This document shows positions 1 to 11,566 of a DNA stretch of 64,000 nt, piece by piece. A model generated the notes under the pieces. The model saw only the letters and a list, made by a program, of their open reading frames with translations. It was not told where the DNA came from and did no database searches. The stretch's first letter is position 1. Every line of letters starts with the position of its first letter. The translations under genes were made by a program, and so were the position numbers. This DNA comes from Mesorhabditis belari (lineage: Eukaryota > Nematoda > Chromadorea > Rhabditida > Rhabditidae): positions 744,001-808,000 of the forward strand of contig CAUEEP010000922.1 in assembly GCA_958450365.1 (NCBI GenBank), in the 5' to 3' direction.

Positions 1-1180
1 TGAATTTAGATGAATTTTAGATGTGATTTTTCTGTGTGTAGCCGGGAGGAGTGGCAATGTCAATGGGGAATCGTTTAACCGTTTAATAAAGATCTATTTT
101 AAGCTATTGGATTTGAGAAGACTTAAAAAATGAATATATCTAGCTAAAGAAATGAATATAAAGAAATGAATATAAAGAAATGAATATAAAGAAAAGAATT
201 CATCTAAGAAATGAACAGTTTTGGCAAGTATAACGTACAATAGCACGTCTCGTACAATAGCACATCTCGTACAAGAGCACATCTCGTACCATAGCACATC
301 GAGAGTTTTACACCGCCCATCTAGCCCATTGAGAGTAAGAAAATTCGACTTTAGACTATAAAGCTCATCACTTCAAGGTTTAAAAAAGACTTTCAAGACT
401 TTAACATTTCTTTATAACTTCTTTTTTTGGTGAAAAAGTGGATTGAAGTTCTGGATTCGATGAAGAAGATTCGAAAAAAGCGAATCGAACGTAAAAAGCA
501 CATTTTTGGGGAATCTTTTGCGTCATAAAAACAGTTTTTTTTTTCAAAATAATAATAACATTAAGCAAGAGATCTAGGAGAAAGTTTAGCAAGAATTGCA
601 AGTTGATGGAGATGAAAGATTCAGCTCAGATTCAGCTCAAAGCTCAGCTTTGAACATAAACAAAGAAAGTTCTGGATTTGAGTTGGTTATTATTGGATTT
701 AGAGGAAAAGGAGAAAACCATTGGGATCGCTTTTTTTTTAAAAAGGGCATCCAAATGAACGATTTGGGAGAAAAGGAGGAGGAAAAAAGGGGGAAAACAG
801 ACCAATGAGTCCCTTTTTCAGGATTTTCGATGAAATTCACGTGTTCAGGGAAATTTGTAGGGGAAATCTGAAGAAATGGGTTGAAAAAAAATCCCAGACT
901 ATCTGCAGAGGCCATGTGCCAGAAAGCGTGAGTTTCGCCTGTAGTATTAGAGGTCAAAGGTACGCACAGACCCCTCTAGTACTCTAGTACTACTACTAGC
1001 TCTAGTACTACTGGCTCTAGAACTATTACTGACTCTAGTACTACTACTAGCCCTAGTACTACTACTGGCTCTAGTACTACAGGCTACAGACATTTGAAAA
1101 CGTTTTTGAAGATAATAAAGAATATAAGCAATAAGAATTTTAAAGAGATTATCGAAAAGTTTCAAAGGATTTTTCTGGAT
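1..1180. other. Gene-poor AT-rich sequence with a CTAGTACTACTA satellite
   Basis: No convincing exon was seen. Short A-rich repeats (GAATATAAAGAAAT units near 150-195) and duplicated 18-20 bp strings around 240-300 (TCGTACAATAGCACATC) are visible. From about 972 to 1085 there is an imperfect tandem repeat of CTAGTACTACTACTGG-like units. A short string, CCAGAAAGCGTG near 919, recurs near 43690, so part of this stretch belongs to a dispersed repeat. Confidence 0.6.
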
Positions 1181-1182
1181 TT

Positions 1183-1360
1183 GCGGACAAGAAGGACAAG
1201 AAAAAGAAGAAGATCAAGGAAAAGTGCTTTGAAGACGAGGAGCTCAACAAGACGAAATCGATCTGGACTCGCAACCCCCGATGACATCTCAAACAAGGAG
1301 TACGAGGAATTCTACAAGAGCTTGAGCAATGATTGGGAGGATCATTTAGCCGTCAAATGC
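1183..1360 (+). pseudogene. HSP90 pseudogene fragment
   Basis: Translating from 1183 gives the charged linker and start of the middle domain of cytosolic HSP90: a Lys-rich run, then [18 protein letters not shown] one-base shift in the C run near 1276-1280 breaks the frame, and the match resumes in the next frame as [20 protein letters not shown] and then DHLAVK. In intact HSP90 these pieces are continuous. About 58 codons remain, with nothing homologous before or after; the sequence then passes into unrelated A/T-rich DNA. The piece is intronless and frameshifted, so it is a dead gene fragment, perhaps retroposed. The family assignment is strong because the middle-domain motif is highly conserved; the mechanism of origin is inference. 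HSP90 is an ATP-dependent cytosolic chaperone, but this copy cannot make it. Confidence 0.85.
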
Positions 1361-3120
1361 AATGAAATTCATGAAATTCGAATGAAAACATAAAATTATT
1401 CAAAACCTATAACTTCATTAAAGGAAGTGAAAGCTTTTTTTACGGAAAAATGATTAAACTTTCTTGAATTATCATTCATTTATCATAAAGCTATCGGTTT
1501 TGAATATATTTTTGGTTTCTAAAATGATTTATCTTCAAGTTTTCTGATGTATTCAAGTCAAAAATAGTCAGAAAATAGAAAAAATGACTTAAATTCAATG
1601 AGAAAAAGGTGATTTATAAGTAAAAAAAAGCAAAAGAAAACAAAAAAAGCAAAAGAAAAGCAAAAGAAAACAAAAGAAAACAAAAGAAAACAAAAGCTGT
1701 AATCATAAAATTTGAACTGCCTTTTGACTGAAAATTGAGAGTTTTCAAGAGTTCAATGAAAACGGGCAAATGAAGTCAGTTTTGTGAGGATTTTGAGAAT
1801 TCAGAAGATTCAGATTTAGTCTACTTTTTCTTCACAAGTTATCTATTTTTTCTAAAGCATGGAATTCTCATCGAATCCTTTTTTTTTGATCCTCCTTTTT
1901 GAGTGATCTTTCTGTCCTAGATGCCAGATGGTAGCGGTCACAAATTATTCGTTTTTCTCGATGAGTGGTGAAAAAGAGATTCAATGGTTGAACAAAGGAT
2001 GAGAAAATATTAGGGATAAGAGGAGGATTTGAGGAGCAGACAAATCATATGACTAACATCGGCAAATCTGTCTCAATCCCAAGGCCCAATAATCCTAAGG
2101 ATAAGGGATCTAAAGAGTGGCTAATAATGATGACTTGAGAATATTCAATAACAGTTCATTTTCAGTTACAAGTTTGATTTTTGGGATACAAAGTTGAAAT
2201 GTTTATCGATTTATTGGTAATTTGGATCAGTTATCAATCTATTGGTAATTTGGATCAGTTCTCAAGAGCTTATAGGCGGTAGAGCTCGATATAAGCTCTC
2301 AATTATATCGAGCTCGATATAAGCTCTCAATTTCTCTATTCTTTCTATATTTTCGATAGTTTTAGACAACTATTCAAACATCACAGCTATTTTATTCTCT
2401 TTTGGTAAAACCTGGACCACCGAGGCCAAGCTTTGGTGATGAACAAGATGGACAAACACTATGTCCAATCATTCCTACAACTACAAGATGGTAGCGGTCA
2501 CAAATTATTCGTTTTTTTTTGATGAGTGGTGAAAACCGAGATATCTGCTTTAGAGATTACTCTGATCTCAAATCTAAATCCCACTTGAGAATCGAGTGAG
2601 CAATGCCCAGAGGAATATCCAGAGGAAAGATTGCACAATCGTCACCTGACGGAAAGTGACAAAGGGTACTTTAGAGAAAAGAGAAATGGGGAGGATAATG
2701 AGGATCAAACAAGAATGGAATTTATAGAAGTGCTATTTAACAACTCAAGCAATTCAAGGAGATGTAGGAAAGATAGGAAAGATTTGACTGACTTCTCATA
2801 TCTGACTCATTTGATTGACTGAGATGATCAACACTTCCCAATAGGTAAAGGAAAAAAGAAAAAACCAAAACTAAAATCAGAAACTAAATCTAAAGAAATC
2901 AAATGAAATCTAATGAAATCTTTCTTAACTTTATGGGCAAATATTATGTTGCAAAATTTGCTTTCAAATCTCTTTATTCCATTCCGAAAAACATTGCTCA
3001 ACATTTTATCACGTTTTCTTTTCAATCGAGAAAAGAATTTCTCAATGAATTCGAAATTTGAGTGTCATGTGAGAGTTTTGAATCTTGGTTTTTCATTTAT
3101 TTCAGAAATAAATCAAACAA
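1361..3120. other. Non-coding stretch with dispersed repeats
   Basis: No gene was recognised. AAAAGCAAAAGAAAAC-type repeats occupy about 1620-1695. A roughly 50-bp string (GATGGTAGCGGTCACAAATT...) occurs twice, near 1926 and 2488. A segment at about 2160-2360 (GTTACAAGTTTGATTTTTGG...) has a close copy at about 16375-16500, so it is a dispersed repeat. The inner part contains a duplicated GAGCTCGATATAAGCTCTCA. Confidence 0.55.
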
Positions 3121-3125
3121 AACCA

Positions 3126-3405
3126 GCACAGTACAGCAGCAGCAGTACAGCAGCAGCAGTACAGCAGCAGCAGTACAGCAGCAGCAGTACAGCAGCAGCA
3201 GTACAGCAGCAGCAGTACAGCAGCAGCAGTACAGCAGCAGCAGTACAGCAGCAGCAGTACAGCAGCAGCAGTACAGCAGCAGCAGTACAGCAGCAGCAGT
3301 ACAGCAGCAGCAGTACAGCAGCAGCAGTACAACAGCAGCAGTACAATAGCAGCAGTAGAGCAGCAGCAGTACAGCAGCAGTACAACAGCAACAGTACAGC
3401 AGACA
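3126..3405. repeat. 14-bp CAG-rich tandem repeat (TACAGCAGCAGCAG)n
   Basis: About 19 tandem copies of a 14-bp unit, degenerating at the right end (CAACAGCAGTACAATAGC). Because 14 is not a multiple of three and the unit lacks stops, several frames on both strands stay open, giving artificial Gln/Ser/Ala/Val or Cys/Leu/Tyr-rich proteins. The overlapping open frame from 2913 to 3686 has no recognisable domain outside the repeat, so I do not call it a gene. Confidence 0.9.
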
Positions 3406-3891
3406 AAATCAGACCAAAATTTCTTCGTTTCGGTGTCATTTTTCCGAAAAGGAGCTCAGTTTGTCGTTTTCAAGAGGAATTTTCAGGTAAACAAAAGGAA
3501 AATCGCAGAAAAAATGGGGAAAGTTCGAGAATTTTGGGAAAAAGAAAAACGATATGGAAATTGAGATGTTTGGAGAGAATTTTATGGAGTAAATGGAAAG
3601 TTCGAGAATGGGCAATGGGCTTCGCGTTGGGCAGTTTCGTGTGCACACAGATACTAGTCAAAGCACAGTATTCTTTAGCACTCTAATGCCTATTTCCTAT
3701 TGTATCCTTTACTGTTGACATCAAGAATAATCATTAGTACTAGTTAGTACTAATAGTACTAATAGTATGGTACTAATTATTAGTACCGTACTCGTCATGT
3801 GTTAAAGACTTTTATTTTAATATTTGGACTTATTTGACTTAAATCTCCTTGTCACTTGTCGAGAAAAACCAGTCAAAAAAACCAGACAGAC

Positions 3892-4237
3892 AGGCAGATA
3901 GACAGACAGATAGACAGACAGATAGACAGACGGACAGATAGATAGACAGATAGACAGACAGACAGATAGATAGACAGGCAGATAGACAAACAGATAGACA
4001 GACGGACAGATAGATAGACAGACAGATAGACAGACAGATAGACAGACAGACAGATAGATAGACAGACAGATAGACAGACAGATAGACAGACAGATAGACA
4101 GACGGACAGATAGATAGACAGACAGACAGATAGACAGACAGATAGACAGACAGATAGATAGACAGGCAGATAGACAGACAGATAGACAGATAGACAGACA
4201 GATAGACAGACGGACAGATAGATAGACAGATAGACAG
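3892..4237. repeat. GATA/GACA (Bkm-like) satellite
   Basis: Long array of GATA and GACA tetramers mixed with GACG variants. It produces a spurious Leu/Ser/Val/Tyr/Cys-rich open frame on the minus strand. It ends abruptly at TAGACAGGTATTGC. Confidence 0.95.
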
Positions 4238-4239
4238 GT

Positions 4240-5384
4240 ATTGCTCTTTTATATATAGTAGATATGAAGCGAAAAGTCTGATTGAAGAAGCTATTATAGA
4301 GAGGAATATCAGTGCAATTTGAGACAAGTAAAAAGTCTTATTAGAAAAGTTATTATAGAGAACAGATATGCGAATTCATTCAAAACTCTTTTATGAGAAT
4401 TGTGACTTGTATTTGTGTCACTTGTAGACATAATAAAACAACTTTTTCAGTCTGAAAAACAAAAACATTTCAAAGAAAAGCATTCTTTTCAGCATTCAGA
4501 AGAAGGATTCGACGTCTCGAATCAAAAAAAAATGGTGAGCAAAAGAAATGAAAGGAATGAGAGGAAGAATGAAGGGAAGAGAAGAAGTGCAATTTGAGAG
4601 CGGAGTCCCTTTTTTCTTTTTTTTTTCTTTTTTTCTTCTTCGACTTCTTTCTTCGACTCACAAAAGGGCACTTTTTGTTCTTTGCTGGGAAAGCAATGGA
4701 AATCAAGCTGAATATGGAGAGGAAAGGTGATAAAATGCTTTAAACTGTTGAACAGAGTTGACAAAACTATCGAAATCTATTGTTTTCAACAATATGTTTG
4801 AATGAAATCGAAATTGTTTCAAAATTGTTTCGAAATTTTGATTCGATAAAGAAAAACAGGGACCTGGAATGGGGATCGAATTGTAAAACTGTGAAGGTTA
4901 TTGTCTTGGATAAGGTTATTGTCTTGGTTATTGAAGGTTATTGAACAAAAAGGTTATTGTCTTGGATATAAACTCTTGGATATAAACAATTTTGAAACAA
5001 CTTTGTTTCAAAATTGTTTCGAAATTTTGATTCAAAGAAAAAAGAGAAAAAGAAAAAGACTACAATGAAAAACTGGGACCTGGAAAGGAATTGGAAAACT
5101 TTGAATTGGAAAACTGTGAAAACACTAAACAAAAAGGTTATTGTCTCATGATATAAAGCTTTATATAAAAAAAAATGAACTGAATAAAGATCTAGACATG
5201 AAGAAACTTGGCATTGTTATTGATGTCTAGATCTGCTGCATGTCTAGATTTTTATTCAGTTCATTTATCAACAACAATCGCATTGTTATTCATATTGATA
5301 AGCTAAAAGACAAATTTATTTCAAGGAGCGGTGATCGTCCATGATGTTTAATGGACGATGTTTAATTTAATGGATCTTTTGACG
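4240..5384. other. Intergenic, low-complexity, no gene recognised
   Basis: Poly-purine and poly-pyrimidine runs (4530-4660) and a repeated TTATTGTCTTGGATA motif (4895-4985) are present. A segment at about 5185-5265 is an imperfect inverted repeat around TCTAGACAT. CAAAATTGTTTCGAAATTTTGATTC occurs twice (about 4820 and 5008). No exon structure is visible. Confidence 0.5.
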
Positions 5385-5700
5385 TGTATTAGGCTTTCCC
5401 AGAAACTCTTTTCTTTCCATTTTGTAGTTTCGTTTAAAACCAACAAATGCACCAATTGAACTAGGGTTTATTTCATTAGAAATAGCATTTATTTTTCTAT
5501 AAAGTAAGATTCAAAGGGGTTTAAAATGCCTTATTTCTGGGCTTTTTTTGAGAGCTTGAAGTCAGGTAGTGAAAAATGCGGTTTGATGAATGCGGTTTTA
5601 GATACTTTAACTTAAGGAAACCACGTTTCTTGTGAATAGATAAAAGATAAAGCATAAAAAGTTTTGTATATAAGCAAATTTAGAGAGAAATTGATCTAAA
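5385..5700. mobile_element. Degenerate relative of the adjacent mariner MITE
   Basis: The block from about 5405 (TTTTGTAGTTTCGTTTAAAA, then CCAACAAATGCACCAATTGAACTA and TTTCATTAGAAA) matches the left half of the element at 5717-6254 with many substitutions. Clear terminal repeats are missing, so it is an old, truncated copy. Confidence 0.55.
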
Positions 5701-5716
5701 AAGATCGAAATTGATC

Positions 5717-6254
5717 TAATAGGTTGATGCATAAGTGTTTTTGTTCCTTTTCGTCTGCCGTTTCAAGCCAACAAATGCACGAATTAAACTACGGTTGATT
5801 TCATTAGAAAAACCAATTATTTTTCTGCAAAATAACATTAAAACGGGTTTAAAAATATTGAATGCCTGGATTTTCTTGAGAGTATGAAGTCGGGTAGTCA
5901 AAAAGGGCTAACTCGATGATGCGGTTTAGACACCTTAGCTAAAGAAAACCTATCTTCGTGTCAATAGATAAAAGATAGAGAAAAAAAACGTTTGATATTT
6001 CGCCCAAATTTCAGAGAAATTCATTCAGCCAATCTTTCCGTAGAGTTTTTTATAGATTTTTACGAAAAAGGCGTTTTTCACTCTCGAATTTGCTTGAAAG
6101 TGAACCGAAATTCATTTAAAAAGATGCAAATTGAACAAAAAAGATCGAACTTTATTTAAAAGAGCAAACTCATAAAGCGATTAAAATCCGTGATTTTAGT
6201 AACTTTTTAACAGAAGTACGAAAAAAACGAAAAGACTTATGCATCAACCTATTA
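5717..6254. mobile_element. Mariner-type non-autonomous element, ITR ATAGGTTGATGCATAAGT
   Basis: Inverted ends are ATAGGTTGATGCATAAGTG on the left and the complement, CTTATGCATCAACCTAT, on the right, each flanked by TA, the mariner/Tc1 target duplication. The element is about 535 bp. The only internal open frame is short and has no DD34D transposase motif, so the element must have relied on a transposase from elsewhere. The ITR sequence is of the mariner type. Confidence 0.8.
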
Positions 6255-8038
6255 AAAAGATCGAAATTGATCTAAAAAGATCGAAATTAACTTAAAAAGA
6301 TCGAAATTCACTTAAAAAGATCGAAATTTCAACGAATAAACATTTCTTATTTAAAGCCAACAATTGGTAAATTTGTTCTTTTCAACAAAAAGTACAAAAA
6401 AAGGAATGAAAAGATTTTCTGGAAAGTTAGATTTAGTTGAATACTTTCAAAAACTCATTCATTACCTACAGCTTTACCTAAACGATGCTTTGAAATAAGA
6501 AATCTTTTACATTTCATGTAAATATTTTCACTATTTTATGCGCCATTTATTCATTTCTCTGTTTTGTATGCAATTATCTTCAAAAAAAGCAGCAAATTGA
6601 TCAACTGGGGCACAATTTGGTAGAGAATTCAGAGTGAATCCATTTCTGCACGTAAACATGTTTATTTCGAGACGAGACGAGACGGATAAATGCATGTTTT
6701 TGCTCCAAAAATTTCCAAAAATTTCCAAAAATTTCCAAAGATCTCTCTATAAGTTAGATTTTAAGCGAATTTTTGAGGTTTAAAAGAAACGTAAAGAACT
6801 AGAAGTGGGAGATATTGAGCAATTGAAAGCAAGTGACGAGTAAAAGACGAGTTCAATGATCAATGATTTGTTTAGTTCAATGATTGAAGATTGAAGTGAT
6901 CATTGAATGCTTAATGAATGTCTTTTCAATGTATTTTGTATTGAAAAGTGTAAACAGAAGCCTTCTAGTGCACACAATTCTTCATTTTCTTGTGTTTTCT
7001 ATTGTTTTACTACAAGAAAAAGAAGATTTCAATATGCTAGAGCTGGTTTGTTTCCACTTTTTGAGTACAAAGTACAAGAGAAGCTAATGAAAGATGAAAG
7101 GGCTTAATGAAAGAAGAAAGAAGAGGGAAGAGGGAAAAAGAAGAAAGAAGAAGGAAGAGGGAAGTAGATTTCTGAAGAGGGAAGTGAAGCCTCGACCCTC
7201 CAGACAATTGCTCTAACCACTGAGCTATCCGGTACCTTAACTTACCAAGAGAAAGAAGGAAATACAAGAGGGAAGTAGAAAGGAAGAAGGAAATACAAGA
7301 GGGAAGAAGAAAGGAAGAAGCAAAGACAAGGGGGAAGAAGAAAGAAGAAGGAAATACAAGAAGAAAGAAGAAAGAAGAAGGAACAAGAAATTTCATCAAA
7401 GAAAAGAGAATTTCTAAGCGAACGGTTTGGTATTTGAAATTGTGATGTTATCTTGTTAGCTTGAAAGGATTTTGGGTTCAAATGTTATCAAAAAAAAATC
7501 TATTTTAAAGCCAAAGAATCGAGCCGATTTCTTTGGTCTATTGTTCTAAAAGTCGTTCCCATTTCCTTTTTTTTTCTTTTCTCACATGTCTTTTTGATGT
7601 TTCTGGCTTTCAGCCAAGCCTTTTTCGAATTGGAAAACCGCTGGAAATCTAGAAAATTGCGAAACATTGCGAAACATTGGAAAGAGTTGAGATCGATTTT
7701 GGATAGATTGAGATAGAATTGAGATAGATTGAGATTGGAGATTTACTGATTGATTTATTGATTAGTTTATTGATTTATTGATTGGTTTATTGATTGATTT
7801 ATTTTAAAATCGCCAATTTATCGCCAATTCGGTCATTTTTAGCTTAAAATGTTCAAAAATAAACCTAAAACATTGATTTATTGATTTATTGATTTTAAAG
7901 AGTATTCAAAGAGATTTGAAAGTGATTTTAAAGCTTTTAACTAAATGGAGGATCACTTAAACTTTCAAAAAAATGTTCTAAGATCTCAAATATCGATAAG
8001 TGAATAATATAAACAGTCGACTTTGCTTCAGAAATCAG
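6255..8038. other. Intergenic, purine-rich and TTGATT repeats
   Basis: GATCGAAATTSACTTAAAAA repeats lie at 6255-6330. AGAAGAAAGAAGGAAATAC-type purine repeats run 7085-7390, interrupted by a tRNA-like segment. ATTGATTTATTGATT repeats run 7740-7800 and recur near 7870. The string ATTTTTAGCTTAAAATGTTC near 7837 recurs near 8500. No gene was recognised. Confidence 0.5.
7180..7236 (-). tRNA. tRNA-like remnant (D-arm and anticodon arm)
   Basis: On the minus strand, GGATAGCTCAGTGGTTAGAG is a textbook tRNA A-box/D-arm, followed by an anticodon-arm-like stretch and GGGTCGAGGCTTC where a T-arm should be. A paired acceptor stem and a proper T-loop (TTCRANY) are not present, and it is embedded in purine repeats. 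I read it as a tRNA pseudogene or tRNA-derived repeat fragment. Confidence 0.4.
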
Positions 8039-8240
8039 ACTCGAGCTTAGCTTTGCATTGCTTTGCTGGAGAAATCAGACTCGAGCTTAGCTTTGCTTTG
8101 CTTTGCTTAGCTTTGCTTAGCTTTGCTTAGCTTTGCTTAGCTTTGCTTAGCTTTGCTTAGCTTTGCTTTGCTTAGCTTTGCTTTGCTTAGCTTAGCTTTG
8201 CTTTGCTTTGCTTTGCTTTGCTTTGCTTTGCTTTGCTTGA
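8039..8240. repeat. TTTGC/TTAGC pentanucleotide satellite
   Basis: Array of CTTTG-C and CTTAG-C pentamers, with higher-order TTAGCTTTGC dimers, preceded by two copies of GAAATCAGACTCGAGCTTAGC. Confidence 0.9.
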
Positions 8241-8922
8241 GAAATCAGTATCAGAAGATCAAACTCAACTTTGACAATCAGATTTGATGTCTTTATAATT
8301 TCAAATCGAATTTCTAATCATTACTGCTATCATAGCTTTAGCAAAATCATCTTTACAGTTATAAAATGAATAAAATAAATAAAATGAATAAACTCCATAA
8401 AAAAAGAAGACAAAACTAATCCTTTTTTTTCAAAAAAACAATTTGAATCACAAAATTGATTGATTTCTGTCAAAATTCGATAAAAATCGCCAATTCGATC
8501 ATTTTTAGCTTAAAATGTTCAAAAATAAACCTAAAACATTCCCGAAAACGTTTCTTTTTTTTTCGTTTTCCATTCGCTTATTTGCAAGGGAATCAAAAAA
8601 AGTGAACGGAAAACGAAAAAAAAAACTGACAGCAAAAAGCGTATTTGATTTGCTCACATTTCGAGTCTCTTTCTTTTTTCTTTTTTTTTCTCAAATTTTC
8701 TCTTTTCCGATCAATTCTGAACGCTTGTAATCTTTTTTTTTGCGATTTTGCCAATTTTTCTCGGGATTTTTGCGTCCGTTTACTCATCGTTTCTATTTTC
8801 AGAGAATTTAGTGCACAAATGGGGGAAATCAGAGGAAATCGACACGGTAATCGACATGGCGATTCGAAAATATAAATCGACATTAAAAAAAGTGATTGTT
8901 GTTGAAAAAAATGTTGTGAATT
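8241..8922. other. Intergenic, homopolymer-rich
   Basis: AT-rich with many T and A runs. Small open frames on both strands consist of Phe/Lys/Arg and have no domain. Nothing supportable as a gene. Confidence 0.5.
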
Positions 8923-9185
8923 AGGCTTAGGCTTAGGCTTAGGCTTGGGCTTAGGCTTGGACTTAGTGCGAAGGCTAGCGGCTAGCGCCTCGCACTAAGT
9001 CTATTTGGGTTTGGGCTATACCCCCAATTTCCGGTTCTCAGCCCGCTCCCGGAGCTAAGGCACACCCGCTTGGTTAGGCTTAGGCTTAGGCTTAGGCTTA
9101 GGCTTAGGCTTAGGCTTAGGCTTAGGCTTAGGCTTAGGGTTAGGCTTAGGCTTAGGCTTAGGGTTAGGCTTAGGCTTAGGCTCAG
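8923..9185 (+). repeat. Interstitial nematode telomere repeats (TTAGGC)n
   Basis: Two tracts of TTAGGC (8923-8965 and about 9074-9185), including TTGGGC and TTAGGG variants. They are separated by about 105 bp of GC-rich non-telomeric DNA containing a hairpin (ACTTAGTGCGA...TCGCACTAAGT, 8963-9001). TTAGGC is the telomere repeat of nematodes such as Caenorhabditis and Ascaris. The array is internal, with genes beyond it on one side at least, so it is an interstitial telomeric sequence rather than a chromosome end. Confidence 0.9.
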
Positions 9186-10299
9186 GAAGATTAAAGGTAA
9201 ATGTTTTCTTCTAAAGAACAGTGGAATTTGGTTGAGTTTCAATTCTCTATGGAAACTTGGGGAAAGACTTGTTCTTTCGTGTGTAATTTTGCTTAAAAGC
9301 CAACACTATGCTCGCGAATCCAGTCAAAATCTTACCCTGGTTTATCCTGGCTTTACAGTCTAGCACTGGTGCTCAGAAGTCTTGTCTAAACCTGGCCTGT
9401 TCTGGCTTATGTTGGGCAGCTGGATAGCTTTACAGCAGGCTTGAGTTGACTGGATCTGGGTTAGCTAGAAGCCAGACCAGTTCTGGATCTAGAGGTAGCC
9501 AATCTTGAAGAAACCTAGCTTCTGTCTAGCTTTATTCTTAACCTGACTTGGCCTGGTGTACCTTAAGTACTACCCCGTACTTAAGTACTTCCGCTTACTT
9601 AAGTACTTCCCCAGACTTAAGTACTTCCGCGTACTTAAGGCTAGCTAGGCGTAAACCTTAAGCTAGCTTATCGACGCTTTCCAGCTTAAAATCTTGATTA
9701 GTTGCTTTTCTTGCTAATCACTAAACTAAATAATTAAACTAAATAAATAAACTAAATAACGGGAGTTCTAAAGTCCGTGACTCACCTCAGAGTCGTCAAC
9801 TTCTTTCAGTTATTCAATAATTTCCCTTCCTAAAGTTCATCGACAGAAATATTCACGTGTTCTCCCCTCTTTTCATCCATTTCCCCTCTTTTTTCTTCTT
9901 CTCAAGGCCATTCAGCGGAGACCAATTTCCCCATTCAGAAAAAAGATCCCCTTGGCTTTAACGCAGAAATCTCTAAAAATAAAATTTCCGACTGGTTGAC
10001 CCAAATTTTGGTTAGCAATGAATGATCAGAATATGAACAGTTGCAATGGAATGTGAAAAGAGTAGAAAACTTGAGAGGTAACTAGAGAAGCTAATCATTA
10101 ACTCGATTTAAACGTCAATTTTGGTAGCTGAAGCTGATTTCTATGAATTCTTCTGTATAGTATTAGGCAAGCTAACATTACGGAAAAGTTAAAAAAGCAA
10201 GAGAGATGCCAGACGTTTCCAACAGACCACAAACAGAGCAAAAGATTTGTAAGCAATGTCTATAATTAATCATTTCCTATAACGTAGCTTTTGTTCAAA
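9186..10299. other. Intergenic with CTGG/CTAG-rich and AAGTACTT repeats
   Basis: About 9350-9540 is imperfectly repetitive (CCTGGCTT, TCTGGAT, AGCTAG words). 9560-9640 holds about four tandem copies of ACTTAAGTACTTCC. No gene was recognised. Confidence 0.5.
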
Positions 10300-10935
10300 A
10301 CTGTACTACATTTTATAAGTCTTTTAAAGTAGCAAAATTTAAAGCGACATCACTTTGAAGCACAAAGAAGACGTCGTTGTAGTTGTAGACATCGTAGTGA
10401 GTACTAGAACAAGTTTGAACAATAGATGGAACGAGAAACAAGTACGAGAATCAAGAACGAGAATCAAGAACGAGAAACAAGTACGAGAAACAAGAACGAG
10501 ATTAATCAAAACATCTTATCTCGGAAGTTGCCCTAAATTTCTTCCCAATTCTCAATTCGAAAGAATCTCTTTCCCCAGAGGTCAATACACACTTTTGTTT
10601 AAAACTGTACTACATTTTATAAGTATTTTAAAGTAGCAAAATTTGAAGCAACATCACTTCGAAGCACAAAGAAGAACTGTCGTTGGAGACATCGTAGTGA
10701 GTACTAGAACAAGTTTGAACAATAGATGGAACGAGAAACAAGAACGAGAAACAAGTACGAGAAACAAGAACGAGAATCAAGAACGAGAATCAAGAACGAG
10801 AATCAAGTACGAGAATCAAGAACGAGAATCAAGAACGAGATTAATCAAAACATCTTATCTCGGAAGTTGCCCCAAATTTCTTCCCAATTCTCAACTCGAA
10901 AGAATCTCTTTCCCCAGAGGTCAATACACACTTTT
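10300..10935 (+). repeat. Tandem duplication (about 310 bp x2) with internal ACGAGAATCAAGA repeats
   Basis: The left copy (about 10300-10590) and right copy (about 10600-10935) share GTACTACATTTTATAAGT, a GAAGACRTCG region, GTAGTGAGTACTAGAACA, then CATCTTATCTCGGAAGTTGC and CAGAGGTCAATACACACTTT. Each contains a short array of about 12-bp AACGAGAATCAAG units, longer in the right copy. Overlapping open frames are Arg/Glu/Thr-rich because of this array and are probably not coding. Confidence 0.8.
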
Positions 10936-11566
10936 ACAATGTTATTTTCTTGCTCTTATCACGATTTCTCATCAATCAAACATTCACAAAACGGCAAAAC
11001 GAAAACAGCAAAAAAGTTTTGCAGATTTTTTTACGAAAAACTTTTCTTTCTAGAAAAACGACTTATAAAGAACGATTAAAATAAAATAAAAATAAAATAA
11101 CGAATAAATGAGAAGAGAAAAAGAGAGAAATTAAGGATGGAAAGGGAATGAAATCACAGGGAAATGATAAAGTTCGTCTTTAGAAAGATTAGGTGAATTT
11201 AAAAATAACGAAATAACTTCAAACATTCAAATTCCTTACTTCAAATGCCGGGGTAAACAAGAATTTTGGGGCCATTCGCTGCTTTTTCCTTGGTTCTTTT
11301 CTCTTTTCTCTTTTCTCTTATCGTTTTTCTTTTTTCTCGAAATTTCTCGAAGTCTCTTTGGAATAAAAACGAAAAAAGAGCAACGAAATGGGGAATTTCG
11401 TTATAAATCATCAAGTTATTATCGAAAAAAAAAGCTAAATCTTTCCATTTTCATAGTTGAAGCAATTTTACAGAGCATAGCTTTAATTTTACAGCTTAAA
11501 CTTGAGAAATCACAAACCTTCAAGATTACTTTTACTGATTTATAATAAATAAAATCTTCAAACTTA
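10936..11566. other. Intergenic, no gene seen
   Basis: AT-rich DNA with TTTTCTC repeats around 11290-11345. No exon or RNA was recognised. Confidence 0.5.

Noticed and set aside
2913..3686. A 257-codon Gln/Ser/Ala-rich open frame
   Set aside because: Most of it is the 14-bp CAG-rich repeat, which is open in several frames on both strands; the flanks have no domain or splice logic.
3839..4327. A 162-codon Cys/Leu/Ser/Tyr-rich frame on the minus strand
   Set aside because: It is the translation of the GATA/GACA satellite and has no independent sequence.
8963..9070. GC-rich hairpin block considered as a hammerhead ribozyme
   Set aside because: A CTGAGA-like core and GAAA are near each other, but the obligatory CTGANGA is not present.
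8982..9363. Leu/Arg or Ser/Leu repeat proteins over the telomere array
   Set aside because: Frames are translations of TTAGGC repeats, not genes.
10355..11079. Arg/Glu/Thr-rich proteins
   Set aside because: They derive from ACGAGAATCAAG repeats inside a duplicated segment; both copies read in different frames, which argues against coding.
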